A stretch of DNA of 64,000 nt from Nematostella vectensis (lineage: Eukaryota; Cnidaria; Anthozoa; Actiniaria; Edwardsiidae), in contig NC_064043.1 in NCBI RefSeq assembly GCF_932526225.1, forward strand, positions 11,017,821-11,081,820, written 5' to 3'. This document shows positions 1 to 11,964 of this stretch, piece after piece; positions within the stretch are counted from its first letter, which is position 1, and each line of letters starts with the position of its first letter. Under the pieces are notes generated by a model, which was given only the letters and a program-made list of their open reading frames with translations, had not been told where the DNA came from and searched no databases. The position numbers and the translations under genes were made by a program.

Positions 1-580
1 CCGATGTACTTAAGGTATGGGGGCAATTTTATACAGTCTAAAGCTTGGTTCTCACCATGTCACAGAGGAGTTCGTAGTTGGTTTCGTGGCCGATGTTCTC
101 AAAGTAATGGGGACAAACTAAAGCTTGGTCTACACTAGGTCATTAAGGTGGATCTGTTTCTCTGTGTACTGTGATAATGGTCCTGTAACCAGGTTCCACC
201 CAAGTAAAGCCGTATTTCCCAGGATACAAATAAGGAATTACTAAGATATTAGAGTTAAGATTTGGCTCCGACCTGGGAGCTAGCTAAACCCACTTTAAAG
301 ACAATCCCTCCAACAATAGAAACGGCTGCACTCTAATTTTTTTATCTCATTTATCCTGGCTTGACAGTTACACTTTGACTATTTGACTATAATTTGTTCC
401 ACGGCTTTATGGAAAAACATTCTACTTTTCAGAATAATATATTTCAATAATCTAAAATAAAAATGTAACAGCAGTTCTTCATGTAAGTGCGTACAAAAAT
501 ATTCAGAGTGATCGGGTTCTCCACCACTTCTCACTTGAATGGCGGTAAGTTATCACTCATCCCTTACTTGTTGTAATCAG
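1..580. other. Intronic sequence upstream of the first visible ATPase exon
   Basis: No exon is recognisable here. The sequence is taken as the intron preceding the exon at 581, because that exon starts in phase 0 in the middle of the actuator domain and the earlier part of the protein must lie left of the window. Bases 1-70 and 89-150 are an imperfect direct duplication (shared words around AAAGCTTGGT). Confidence 0.55.
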
Positions 581-3500
581 GTGGTCCCCGGTGCAAAGAT
601 CCCAGTAGACGGGCGAGTGATTGAAGGAACCTCCATGGCCGATGAGTCCCTGATCACAGGGGAATCCATGCCTGTCCCCAAGAAGGTTGGCGACTCTGTG
701 ATCGGCGGGACAATGAACCAAAACGGCGCCATCCTTATCGAAGCGACCCATGTGGGACAAGACACTACGCTTGCGCAGATCGTCAAGCTCGTAGAAGAAG
801 CTCAGACATCCAAGGTTTGTGAAGTCACATAGATGAAATGTTAGATTAAATGATTTACCAAACACTGTTATTCGACTCTGTCAAATGTTTGTCTTCACTT
901 CTTCAGGTCAGACTTATATTTTATGATCCTGGTTTGAGATCACAATTACTTGGAAGTTTTGTATTGTTTCAAATGATGTACCTTACAAAAAAGTGTCTTC
1001 ATCGAAAATATAAATTCTTTAAATTTTACAACACCGCAGATTTATCGCATTTTTAATTCAAATACCATTCAAATTATTTGTTATTACATTTATTTTATAT
1101 AAGAAACTGGCTTGTGAACTTCTTCAATTTGCTCGTTAAATATCTCTTCTCTTGTCTTCTCAGGCACCAATTCAGAAATTCGCCGACACGCTGTCAGGAT
1201 ACTTCGTGCCCATCGTCATCCTTATCTCCATAGCAACGTTCATGATCTGGGTCATCATTGGTTACTCAGACATCACAATTATTCGCATGGTCTATAACGT
1301 GAGTACATGGCCATGAAGTCAGTCATGATTGCTACGTTGGGGTTCCCGTTATAATCACTGCGTTGTTTGCCAAAGGAGGCTAATCGAGACAACTCGTTCA
1401 GGATCGATCATCGAGACAGAATGTGACAATGCTTGACTCTTAAAATATGTCTTCGGCAACAATATTCACTGCGTTGTTTGCCATAGGAGGGTAATCGAGA
1501 CAACTCGTTGAGGATCGATCATCGAGACAGAATGTGACAACGCTTTACTCTTAAAATATGTGTTCGGCAATATTAATCACTGCATCGTTTTTTGTGCAGC
1601 CGAAGGAGGATAATCGAGATGAGTTCATCATCGGCTTCGCGTTCCAGATCGGTATCACCGTACTAGCTATCGCCTGCCCCTGCGCTCTAGGGCTGGCCAC
1701 CCCTACTGCCGTCATGGTGGGAACAGGGATTGGCGCGCAGAACGGCATCCTGATCAAGGGCGGGGAACCCCTCGAGACTGCCCATAAGGTAACCTACTAG
1801 CAGAGAATTGGACTAATGTATTGCAACAATAATCTAAAGGCTGGTTAGCATATAGTCATGTGAAATCACATTGCATTGTTACATTCTAAAGGTTGGTTCT
1901 CATTTGGACGTAAGCGCAAGCGGAACGCACGTAGTTTTCCGATTCTCACTAGAACATAAGCGCAAGAGAACGCAACTGCTTGATTTTCTTGCGCTTGTGT
2001 TTGACCGATTCTCACTTGTGTTGCGCTTCCGTTTGCGCTTACGCTTGCGCTTGGGTCCTAGTGAGAACCAACCTTAAGCTTCTTGAAATTCTCTCTGGTA
2101 TGCGAAGCCTCAAACCGATGCTCTTGCCGTATTTATTCGCTCTAAGCCCATCTGTCCAGGGGACATAGTGGAATTCGTAACTGGACTATTTATAACTTTG
2201 TCTGCCTAAGTTTGCCTAAGCTCTTTTTGACTTGTGGCGGTTTAAAATGCGAAATATATGTCTTTTCTTATTTTCGGAAATTCCTCGTAATGCCGTCGTA
2301 TTTGACTTAGTGGTATTTAATAGAATTGGTTTCATGACGAATGGTGGTGCGGTTTGCTGTCGTTTTTTTTTTTAATCATACTGTCCTCGTATCCTCGAGT
2401 AAAACTCTTAATATTATCGTTCACTGATCGTATTTTCTACTAGGTTACTGCTATAACGCACAGTGATTCCGGTTGGCTGTCGGTCTTACTGTCTGTCGAA
2501 CTATTCTCGGGCCAAACTCGAGATGCCATCGTTTTCTTGTCGTATTTTCCAGGTAACGGCAGTGGTGTTTGATAAGACGGGCACCCTGACGCACGGTAAA
2601 CCCGAGGTGGTGAAGACAGCTCTGTTCGTCTCCCCTGATATCTGTGACCTTCAGCTTCTTCTTGCGGTCGCCGGGACAGCTGAGAACAGCAGTGAGCACC
2701 CATTGGGCGTGGCCATTACCACGTATGCTAAAAAGGTCAGTGCAGCGTACAGTACCCCCCTTCCCCCTTAGCCCATCTTAGTTACAGTTTTTCATTCAAT
2801 GGAAGTAAAATTAGTTTTTACAATAGATAGTCTGGTTTATCGCGCATAACGCAAAACTTGAAAATTGAATGGTTGAAATGTTAGTTGTTTCTGCCTGCTC
2901 TCGTTTCCTGAAATTTCCCTGAAAATATCATTTCCTGGAAATTCCCTGAAAGAAACTCTCAGAAACTCTCTCCTCTGCGTGGCCAATGGGAAGCTTTAAA
3001 CTGCATGTGCGAACGAGATCGTAACTAATGGTGGAGTGGGTTGATAAATAAACCTCCAGATATGAATTGCTTAATCGGATAGCCCTATGTTTTTTTTGCC
3101 AAAAACAAAGGTAGATGTCTTTTTTAATGGCGGTTTCATGATCGCATAGTACTGAAGACTTTAAGTAAATGGCACCTTCTTATTGATAGTTTTTTATAAA
3201 GTAAGCATGTTGTATTGTGACCCATTTTTTTAATGCTTCGCCTGATTCCACGTGTGTCATTGTACAGGAGCTCAGTACGGAGAATCTTGGCATATGCAGC
3301 GGCTTCAAGGCGCAACCTGGGTACGGTCTGACGTGTACTGTGTCAGGGATAGAGGACCTTCTACTAGAACCGAACCAGCGACAAAGCAAGACCAGCAAGG
3401 ACAGCACACAGGGTAACCTGATATTACCTGTCGATGGCAGTATAGCCAGGGATTTTGTTAAGGCTGATTTAGACAGTACGATTTAGTTGTATGACACTTC

Positions 3501-6500
3501 TACAACTATAGTTGCAGGTTGTAAATCAGCCTACGACTCCGCTACGATGGTCGACTACGAAAGTCGAATTGTGTAAACAGGTCGCATACAACTAAGTCGT
3601 GCAGTCTAATCGGCCTTTAAGTTTTTAGGATGGTTTTTCTCCATTCAAAATATGCTTGTTTTTATCTGTATTTGCGGGCTTTATTTTAATTTAAATTACC
3701 CTTGCAAAAGGAAAGTTTACTTCTTCGATGAAGTTGAGTTAACCTTGCAAAATATCTGGCTACGCTTGCTACTCTATCAAGCAAGACACTAAAGACATAG
3801 TATCATGGTATAGCTATGTATGCTTTCGTCTAAATCCTGCGTTTTAATGTCTTTGAGTTTGGTGAATTGCATTTTATTTCCCTCATGCTTGAGTTCTGAA
3901 TGTGAGCGATTGTCGTCTAGGCAAACAGTATAAAGTGCTGATCGGTAACCGAGACTGGATGCAGCAGAACGGACTTGTGGTCACAGACGAGATGGAGGAA
4001 GACATGGTGGCGCACGAGACCATCGGACACACGGCTATACTCATAGGCATAGGAGGTACTAGGAAACGCCCCATCACAACCCCTAACACCCCATCATATA
4101 AACTAGCACGAGACCATTGGACACACGGCTATACTCATAGGCATAGGAGGTACTAGGAAACGCCCCACCACACCCCCTAACACCCCACCATATAAACTAG
4201 CATGAGACCATTGGACACACGGCTATACTCTTAGCATAGGAGGTACTAGAAAACACCCCACCACACCCCCTAACACCCCACCATATAAACTAGCATGAGA
4301 CCATTGGACACACGGCTATACTCTTAGCATAGGAGGTACTAGAAAACACCCCACCACACCCCCTAACACCCCACCATATAAACTAGCATGAGACCATTGG
4401 ACACACGGCTATACTCTTAGCATAGGAGGTACTAGAAAACACCCCACCACAACCCCTAACACCCCACCATATAAACTAGCATGAGACCATTGGACACACG
4501 GCTATACTCTTACCATAGGAGGTACTAGAAAACACCCCATCACAACCCCTAAAACCTTACCATATAAACTAGCATGAGACCATTGGACACACGGCTAACC
4601 TCATAGGCAAAAAGGTACTAGAAAACACCCCACCACACCTCCTAACACTCCACCATATAAACTAGCACGAGACCATTGGACACACGGCTATACTCATAGG
4701 CATAGGAGGTACTAGGAAACGCCCCACCACAACCCCTAACACCCCATCATATAAACTAGCATGAGACCATTGGACACACGGCTATACTCATAGGCATAGG
4801 AGGTACTAGGAAACGCCCCACCACAACCCCTAACACCCCATCATATAAACTAGCACGAGACCGTTGGACACACGGCTATACTCTTAGCATAGGAGGTACT
4901 AGAAAACACCCCATCACAACCCCTAAAACCTTACCATATAAACTAGCATGAGACCATTGGACACACGGCTATACTCTTAGCATAGGAGGTACTAGAAAAC
5001 ACCCCACCACAACCCCTAACACCCCACCATATAAACTAGCATGAGACCATTGGACACACGGCTATACTCTTAGCATAGGAGGTACTAGAAAACACCCCAT
5101 CACAACCCCTAAAACCTTACCATATAAACTAGCATGAGACCATTGGACACACGGCTATACTCATAGGCAAAAAGGTACTAGAAAACACCCCACCACACCT
5201 CCTAACACTCCACCATATAAACTAGCACGAGACCATTGGACACACGGCTATACTCTTAGCAAAGGAGGTACTAGAAAACACCCCACCACACCTCCTAACA
5301 CCCCACCATATAAACTAGCACGAGACCATTGGACACACGGCTATACTCTTAGCATAGGAGGTACTACGAAACACCCCACCACACCCCCTAACACCCTACC
5401 ATATGAACAAGCACAAGACCATTGGACACACGGCTATACTTATATGCAAAAAGGTACTAGAAAACACCCCACCACACCTCCTAACACCCCATCATATAAA
5501 CTAGCACGAGACCATCGGACACACGGCTATACTTATAGGCAAAAAGGTACTAGAAAACACCCCATCACACCCAATACAACACAATACCACATATAGTCAA
5601 ATATATCAGGGTGACGAACACTGCCGAACTGATTGGCAACGGAACACCCCACTACTCCCTCTTTAAGTTCAATCTTTACTGCTTCGTATTTAATCATAAC
5701 ACACCAGCATTTCACAATCCTTTTGCACCCGACCCATATAATTGGCTGAAGTCCAGATATCCTCACCAAGACACCTTTTCCGTTTGTTTCTGTAGATTCG
5801 CTGGTGGGCATGATGGCTGTGGCAGACACGGTTAAGAATGAAGCACAGGTTGCCGTGTCAACACTCAGGCGCATGGGCTTACGCGTAGTACTGCTGACCG
5901 GGGATAACAAAAAGACAGCAATGGCGATTGCTAGACAGGTTGGAAAAATCAGCCACTTCAATTTTTGCACAGCAACAGTTTTGAATAATTTGTGCGCGCA
6001 TCTAAAAGGAAGAGGTAATAAAAATATAACCAAAAACATACCAACGTTTTGGACTTTTATTGTCATAATATTTATTAAATACACAACAAAGCAAGCCACC
6101 GCCATAGTTACCATAGAGCAATGCTGTTAGCTCAAATAAATTTCTGTAAATTCATTTGAAAACTCTTACATGCCAAATTATTAGCTTGTTCACTTTCTTA
6201 TAATCTCCTTACTTCTCTCCGTGTTAAGCAACCAAAACATGAATGGCCTTTCTTTTGCCATAGTACCAAAACTCGTCTATCTAAGTACTTCAGATCAGTA
6301 TGTGATGATTGTTTCTGGTTCAGGTCGGCATCCAGCAGGTCTTTGCCGAGGTGCTGCCGTCCCACAAGGTGGAAAAGATTCGCGCGCTTCAGGCCAAGGG
6401 CTTTGTCACAGCAATGGTTGGCGACGGCATCAACGACTCGCCAGCCCTTGCCCAGGCGCATGTTGGGATAGCTATCGGCACCGGAACTGACGTAGCCGTT

Positions 6501-9300
6501 GAGGCAGCGGACATCGTGCTGATCAAGGTGCGTGGGCATGGCATTTAGTGGTATACCGCTGAAACATTATGTCGTTTTATACAAACATCAGACAGGCGAT
6601 GTATGTCTTTATTAACGCAAAATCGAATGAATATACTTCTAAGCCAGTGAAGAATTATCACAGAATAACTCCTTCCTTATTTATCAAAGATGAAAGAACC
6701 ATGAACTATATAGACTTGACGTGAAATCCACCGCTATAATTAGAAATCGAACCGCGAAAAGGAGCTTGGAATACTAGTTGTACCTCCTCCTAGTAAAACC
6801 CATCCCTTCTGGGAATAACCTTTGAAAGCTAACCCGTCTTCTTTCTCGCTGATAAGGCGCGTTCTTATTCATACCTGTAGAGTGATCTCATGGACGTGGC
6901 GGCTGCTATCGACTTGTCCCGCGTGACGGTCCGCCGAATCCACCTCAACTTCGCCTTCGCTCTGCTGTACAATATGATCGGGATCCCGTTTGCGGCAGGG
7001 GTGTTTGAACCCCTGGGCGTGGTCATGAAGCCCTGGATGGCGAGCGCCGCTATGGCTCTCTCCTCGGTGTCGGTTGTCACTTCGTCACTCATGCTCAAAA
7101 TGTAAGTTATGAACTCATGTTTGGACATATGGGGTTACTGTCAGGTCTGTAGGATATGGGCTGACAGAGATCTACAGCTTAGTCCCTGTGCAGGACAACA
7201 ACCTTAGTGGTTAGCAATAGAATACTTGCACTTAGAAAACACTTGACTTCTTGGATGGCAAACTCAAGCCAAAATAAACTCAGAAATGGCTGAGGTTGTT
7301 CGAAAAAAGGAAGGCCCTCTCTGACAAAGAAACTTTCTGATTGATTCGTAAACGCTAAATAAGTTGCTTTTTGTTGTTGTTGTTGTTATTTTGCCGCCAA
7401 AAGCAGGAGCGCGCGCGTGTTTGTCACGCGTGTTTGTCACCCAAAACGTCGTGATTTCGTAGTGAAAGTCACATATTGAAAGTTATTCACGGAAGATCGC
7501 AAAATATTGAAAAACCCAGCAAGGACAGCAAACTAAACTTAGTAAACCTTACTAACAAATCCAAAGTAGAGTGTCAGATGAAATGAAAAAATCTAGAGAC
7601 GCAAGTGGGAAGGCGTCTGTGACGCTAAGAGCGACTACTCAGCAGACTAGTTTTTAGCACATTTAAAATGTCACTGCTTCTGTGCCGTTTGGGAGTCTCG
7701 CGATAAAAGGGCGTTCTCGTATTATGCACACTTGCTTGTGATATATACCCTGCTAAGCCCTACCCCTAGCCTATGGGGCGACAATGTCTATGGGGGTACC
7801 ACATTCCCTGGGAATTGTATTGGGAATGTATGGATTCATGAGCTATCTACTTCAGTGAATAAAGCCTTTTGTCATTCATCAAACCAGCCGTCTTAAACCC
7901 CACGTGTGTGTCACTGCCACCCGTCAAACCCAGTGGAACCACGCGTGAGTCGAGACCGATTTTTACAGGGTATTCAGGTGTCGGGCTAGAACGCTGGGTC
8001 TTGGGCTCTACTAGTGTGGTTGTTTTCGTACGACGAACCAACTTCAAATCGTGTCGTGAATCATGTCGTGAATCATGTCGTGAATTATGTCGTGAGTCGT
8101 GTCTTGAACCGTGTCGTGATTGGTGTTGTGACCGTGTCGTGAATGGAGTCGTGACCGTGTCGTGAACCGTGTCGTGAATGGAGTCCTGAACCGTGTCGTG
8201 AGTCGTGTCGTGAACCGTGTCGTTAATCGTGAGACGTAAAGCGTGGCTTCATAGCTAAAGTGTTCTCAGTAGTTTAACTCCCGACATGCGTCGCGCGCGG
8301 CGTCGAGATTGAAAAGAACGTGAAAACGATTCCCTGTAAACACAGGTCTCGAGTTATTTCTATCGCTACACGTGAGACCTCTGTTAGCAGCGAATGAAAA
8401 AATAATGAAGCGTTTTATAACCGTAGCCCTCTTGCGAAGTTTCTGGTTTGCCCATAGATTACGACTCTTTCACGGCGCGACGCGTTCTGAGTCACGAAAA
8501 CAGTTTCATTATTTCTTACAACGCAACTAATGAGACCGTGAACAAAGAAAATATGTATAAATTGTTTTTCCTCCAATCACACGCGAGATATTCATGTTTC
8601 AGCGCCTGAATTCTCGCTTTTGATTCGTCAGAGGCCTATACACATCTGACATATTTTTGGCGCTCACAGTTTCACCGGTTCGCGCTGTAATGGATTTCCT
8701 TTGTATTTGGGAATCTTTGGGGACTCTGGTATGTTCTGTTTTTAATCAATTAAATAAACATTATGGAATTTTACCGTGGTAATGTTGGGTAAAGATAAGG
8801 GCATAGGTAAGAGTGGCTAGAGGTGAAGTCGGGCAGGGGCCGCGGAGCATCATGGGAAGGACTAGAGGAGGGGCTCAATTAGAAATGGTACATCTTCATT
8901 ATCATCTCTGCCAAAATGGGAAGGGGGGGCTAGCCTCTTACCCTCCGTGGCCACTGTTGACTTGACCTCAGGCAGAGAAAGGATAGGGGAGACCAGAGTA
9001 GAAATACGGTAGTATATCGAGGTCGGTGTATAGGTGGGATATTCCTAGGCGATACAATGTTGAGTAAGCTGAACCGAATTTGCATTAGCTTCCGTATTCA
9101 CATCTCTTACGCGCTTCAGGTATAAGAAGCCAGAGCCGGACGAGTCCCAGATGGGTGTACGCCTGCCCTTCTCTTCAGGGTACAAGCCAATCAGCACTAG
9201 TGACTCAGGAGGTAACATCAGGTCAAGCGGGGTGTTTGGACGCTATAAGAAGCGCGAGAATAGCGTTAGCGACGATAACTTCATTGCCGAAGACCTTTAA
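581..9300 (+). CDS. ATP7: Copper-transporting P1B-type ATPase (ATP7A/B family), 3' part, 10 exons
   Basis: Exons: 581-814, 1164-1298, 1600-1788, 2553-2735, 3268-3412, 3921-4055, 5796-5938, 6324-6527, 6881-7101, 9120-9300 (stop TAA 9298-9300); phases close at every junction, giving 589 residues. Seen in order: actuator loop with TGES (LITGES), membrane helix 5, helix 6 with the copper-binding CPC (ACPC), DKTGT phosphorylation motif, SEHPLG (the His equivalent to Wilson-disease His1069), N-domain G-Y-G and IGNRDW ATP-binding motifs, [14 protein letters not shown], then helices 7-8. The N-terminal copper-binding repeats and helices 1-4 lie upstream of the window. The family moves Cu+ from the cytosol into the Golgi lumen or out of the cell. 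The C-terminal tail of about 60 residues ends in Glu-Asp-Leu and lacks the di-leucine retrieval signal of vertebrate ATP7A/B. It is pro-orthologous to both vertebrate genes, so the symbol is generic. Confidence 0.96.
1352..1640 (+). repeat. 111-bp tandem repeat (3 copies) overlapping a 3' splice site and exon start
   Basis: Words of the type GCGTTGTTTGCC recur at 1360, 1471 and 1582 with a period of exactly 111 bp. The third copy runs through the real acceptor (AG at 1598-1599) into the CPC-encoding exon at 1600; the first two are diverged copies in which the acceptor AG is lost, although the first exon bases (AAAGGAGG.TAATCGAGA) remain legible. Confidence 0.8.
1890..2074. mobile_element. MITE, ~185 bp, PIF/Harbinger-like target duplication
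   Basis: Terminal inverted repeats begin AGGTTGGTTCTCA at 1890 and end TGAGAACCAACCT at 2074. The arms continue as inverted GTAAGCGCAAGCG-type sequence. A TAA flanks each side (1887-1889 and 2075-2077), the 3-bp target duplication usual for PIF/Harbinger elements. There is no coding capacity. It lies in the intron after the CPC exon. Confidence 0.7.
2736..3267 (+). other. ATPase intron without recognised content
   Basis: Ordinary AT-rich intron between the phosphorylation-site exon and the N-domain exon. It contains a short local direct repeat (TTTCCTGGAAATTCCCTGAAA type, near 2910-2960). I see no gene or element in it. Confidence 0.5.
4012..5571 (+). repeat. 93/94-bp minisatellite, 17 copies, containing exon end and 5' splice site
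   Basis: The word GGACACACGG recurs at 4025, 4119, 4213, 4306, 4399, 4492, 4585, 4678, 4772, 4866, 4959, 5052, 5145, 5238, 5331, 5424 and 5517. The first copy is the last 44 coding bases of the ATPase exon ending at 4055 plus its donor; the other 16 fill nearly all of the following intron. Each later copy keeps the exon-like segment and an AGGTACTA donor-like junction, so 17 similar 5' splice sites lie in series. Copies differ by a few substitutions, and some read GGCAAAAAG before the GT. Confidence 0.95.
7102..9119 (+). other. Last ATPase intron with MITE relic and low-complexity array
   Basis: This intron separates the helix 7/8 exon from the C-terminal tail exon. About 7226-7460 is a member of the ACTTGCRCTAA-ended MITE family also seen at 39188-39440 and 56925-57115 (shared words CTTTCTGATTGATTCGTAA and TTTTGCCGC). 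A short GTCGTGAA array follows at 8045-8235. No other gene signal is seen. Confidence 0.6.
8045..8235 (+). repeat. Short-period minisatellite (GTGTCGTGAAtc type)
   Basis: About 18 degenerate copies of a roughly 10-11 bp word (TCGTGAATCATG, TCGTGAACCGTG and similar) lie head to tail inside the last ATPase intron. Short open frames across it are by-products of the repeat. Confidence 0.8.
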
Positions 9301-9840
9301 CCAGCGAGAGGCATAACGACTCTGGGCGACGGGTTTTATTTTGAATATCCTGTGGATAGTGTCGGGAAATTGTCGGGTCGCGGGATCGACTCGGGTCTCT
9401 GTTTCGAAAGCCGCTCAAGGGAATGTTTTGAAGCCCCAGGGTTTTCTATCGTGTAGACAGAATCGAAGATTGATAGGTGTCTACATTTTTCCGAGCAAAC
9501 AAGTCGTTATGGCCGTGTGATGTATAGTGTAGTATGGTCAGACAACTTTCAATGCAGTACAGAAAGTGTTTTTCGTAAACCCGTGGAATACAATTTAATG
9601 TTTTTGTTCTTGTTTGTCCTGTGTCGCCTTCCACTCTTTGTTTCACGGATTTATGAAAACGTCTCTCTACACACAATCGCCAAACAACCACTATCATATG
9701 AATATTAACGATAGATATAATTTGCAAGTGTATAGGGGTACTAAATATAATTCAAGGGGTCATGAAATATTGTACCCGAACAAACACTATTTTTCTATTT
9801 TTATACGCTTTTATTGATCGTTTTCTTTTGACAAAGGATG
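9301..9840 (+). other. Probable 3' UTR of the ATPase gene
   Basis: No AATAAA or ATTAAA occurs between the stop codon and 9840. The first canonical AATAAA is at about 9931, inside the transposon that starts at 9841, so the transcript either uses a variant signal or ends within the element. Small open frames here do not resemble any protein. Confidence 0.45.
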
Positions 9841-10876
9841 TGTAGCGCCCGAAAATGTAATTAAGTTTTAGTAAGGTTTTACTTGCAAATTTAATATGAT
9901 TTTACCTGCAAATGGTTTAAGGTTATGAATGAAATAAAAAAAGTTATTTTTTTCCAGGCACTGTTAGTTTTAAGCCTATCATGGACAATAAATCATTGAT
10001 AAATCCAGCATCGTCTATTCTCATATCGTATGATTTCTGTATCCTGATATCTGCCATGATTTATAACAGATTCGAGGGGTTTAACTCACCATTTTTTTTT
10101 TAAATATTTATAAAAAGTTCACGAGAAAGAAAAAAATTGCTCTAAGGTCTTTAGCGATCATAGTTATTAGGAATAAGATAGCATATTACAATTTGGTAAT
10201 ATTTGTCATATACAAATAGTTACAATTGCAGAGTAAAGAAACAAGCGGTCGTTGGCGATCAATGATCAAAAGCCATAATATATAGATTTAGGCATTACCT
10301 AAATGAGGAGCTCCAAACGACCAAATCTTGCAGTTTCGCTTAATTTATAGTTTATGAAATATTAAATATTATTTTATTTCTGTTTTTGACGACGTAAGCA
10401 TGCATAATTAATAAAGCAAAAAATAAAATAACAAGTTCTCGCGGATAAAATATATATTATATAAAATATATCGCAAATTTCACCACATTTGCAATATGCT
10501 ATCTTATTTCTAATTGCGGTAGTTGACCTTAGGACTATCTTTTCTTTTTTGTGAACTTTTAAAAATATTTTAGAATTAAGTTTATAAATATTTTAGAAAA
10601 ATAGTTGCGTTCTTTAACCCCTCGAATCTGTTATGTATTGACCACTTTCACATCCTGGAGTTATCTATTATTGTCCAAAAAATGCTTAAGCCTAACGGCG
10701 CCTGACTGAAAAAACTTTCCTATTTCATTCATAACTTAATTACATTTGCGGGTTTCTTACATGTGCGGGTAAAATGTTATTACATTTTGCGGGCTTATTA
10801 CCTTTGCGGGTAAAACCATATTACATTTGCGGGTTTCTTACATTCGCGGGTAATTATTACATTTGAGGGCGCTACA
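9841..10876. mobile_element. 1.04 kb non-autonomous foldback transposon
   Basis: The ends are TGTAGCGCCC at 9841 and its inverse GGGCGCTACA ending at 10876. A GATG 4-bp duplication flanks both sides (9837-9840, 10877-10880). Subterminal motifs ACCTGCAAATG (left) and CATTTGCGGGT (right, several copies) are inverted, and the arms stay roughly palindromic toward the centre. It has no coding frame. Bases about 10296-10390 match 36773-36858, so a module is shared with another element. A truncated relative lies at 47251-47450. Confidence 0.8.
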
Positions 10877-11067
10877 GATGTAAGAACATTCTGCCAGAGA
10901 AATTTGCATTCAAGCTGCGTGATCTCTGCTGTTGAGATGTTGGGACTTTTTGTTTAAAGATGTCTGGAATTGTCGCAGTTGGGTAGCGTAGAGTTTAGCC
11001 AGGGTTTAGCCAGTGTGGCAAGCGCGGTCAACACCCCCATTAACTTTGAACGCTATCTTAGTGTTAA

Positions 11068-11229
11068 GGGTCGCCGTCTTGACAAGTAAAACTTGTCAAA
11101 TAAAAGCAAACACGCCAGCTTTTGAAAAAGTAAACTTGTCAAGCAAAAACCAATTTCCCCGTCTACACGAGCAAACTTTACCTGTCAAGTAAATCTTGTC
11201 AAGTAAAAATTTCCCGTGTAGACGGCCCT
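11068..11229. mobile_element. Small MITE relic (AGGGYCG...CCGTCTACACG ends)
   Basis: The right end reads CCGTGTAGACGGCCCT, and the left end AGGGTCGCCGTCTTGACAAG is a weaker inverse. The interior repeats the word CTTGTCAAGTAAA in both orientations. It is intergenic and non-coding. Confidence 0.5.
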
Positions 11230-11718
11230 GGGAATGCAAGTTCATGGGTCTTTACTTGAAATTCTGAGTGCTTTCTATGAGAGCACTTGCAAAGATCGCT
11301 GGGGGTCCGGCGCAAGTAGCTGAAAAAAAAGAAGGGCTGGGGAGAAGGGAAAATGTGTTCCCATTCACCACTAATTTTTTTTTTTTACTATTTGCGCTTG
11401 CTACTCGGGCTAGTAGGGGGTTAGTCTTTTGTAAAATACATGCAATACATTTCAGTGTTTTTAAAAATTGCTTTAAGTGCGGTGTTTCGTGTGGAATATT
11501 GGTATATAGAGGTATAATTCAATAAATTCTAAAAATATATATATATAGTAGATCCTTACCACCGCAGGATTTGTATATTGAGATTAAATAGTCCAATGTT
11601 ATTTTTGTACGCGGTGTCATTCTGTGCTATATTAAAGCATTCAGTGTTACTGTATTTTAATAGTTTTTTCTTGATGGTTAGAATTTTAGTATGTTACTTA
11701 TTGCTTTTTTCTCTATTG

Positions 11719-11964
11719 AAGCCGCATTGTCACCAGTTTACTTCCGGAGGTCCGACGGAAACCTCAACCGTTAAAAAACAAAAGAATCTATTAGAATCCG
11801 AAATATTAAACAGGCCATCCGCTCTAAATTATCAGTCTTATCCTCAAAGAGACTTCCAATAGACACACTGCTTTCAATATTTTGAAATGTTTTTCGCGTT
11901 TTCCGTTAAATCATCGGAGATTGTTAAGTAATTGACCGGAAGTAAACTGGTGACAATGCGGCTT
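11719..11964. mobile_element. 246-bp MITE with 29-bp terminal inverted repeats
   Basis: The left arm 11719-11747 begins AAGCCGCATTGTCACCAG, and the right arm 11936-11964 is its exact inverse complement. A solo copy of the same terminus occurs in a PIBF1 intron at about 35620-35640. It carries no coding potential. Confidence 0.85.

Noticed and set aside
2400-2552. Possible further repeat of the acceptor before the DKTGT exon
   Set aside because: TCGTATTTTC and GTTACTGC words near 2429-2453 resemble the true acceptor, but the similarity is too short and diverged to claim.
5533-6114. 193-codon minus-strand frame
   Set aside because: It lies antisense across a well-supported ATPase exon (5796-5938) and has no family resemblance.
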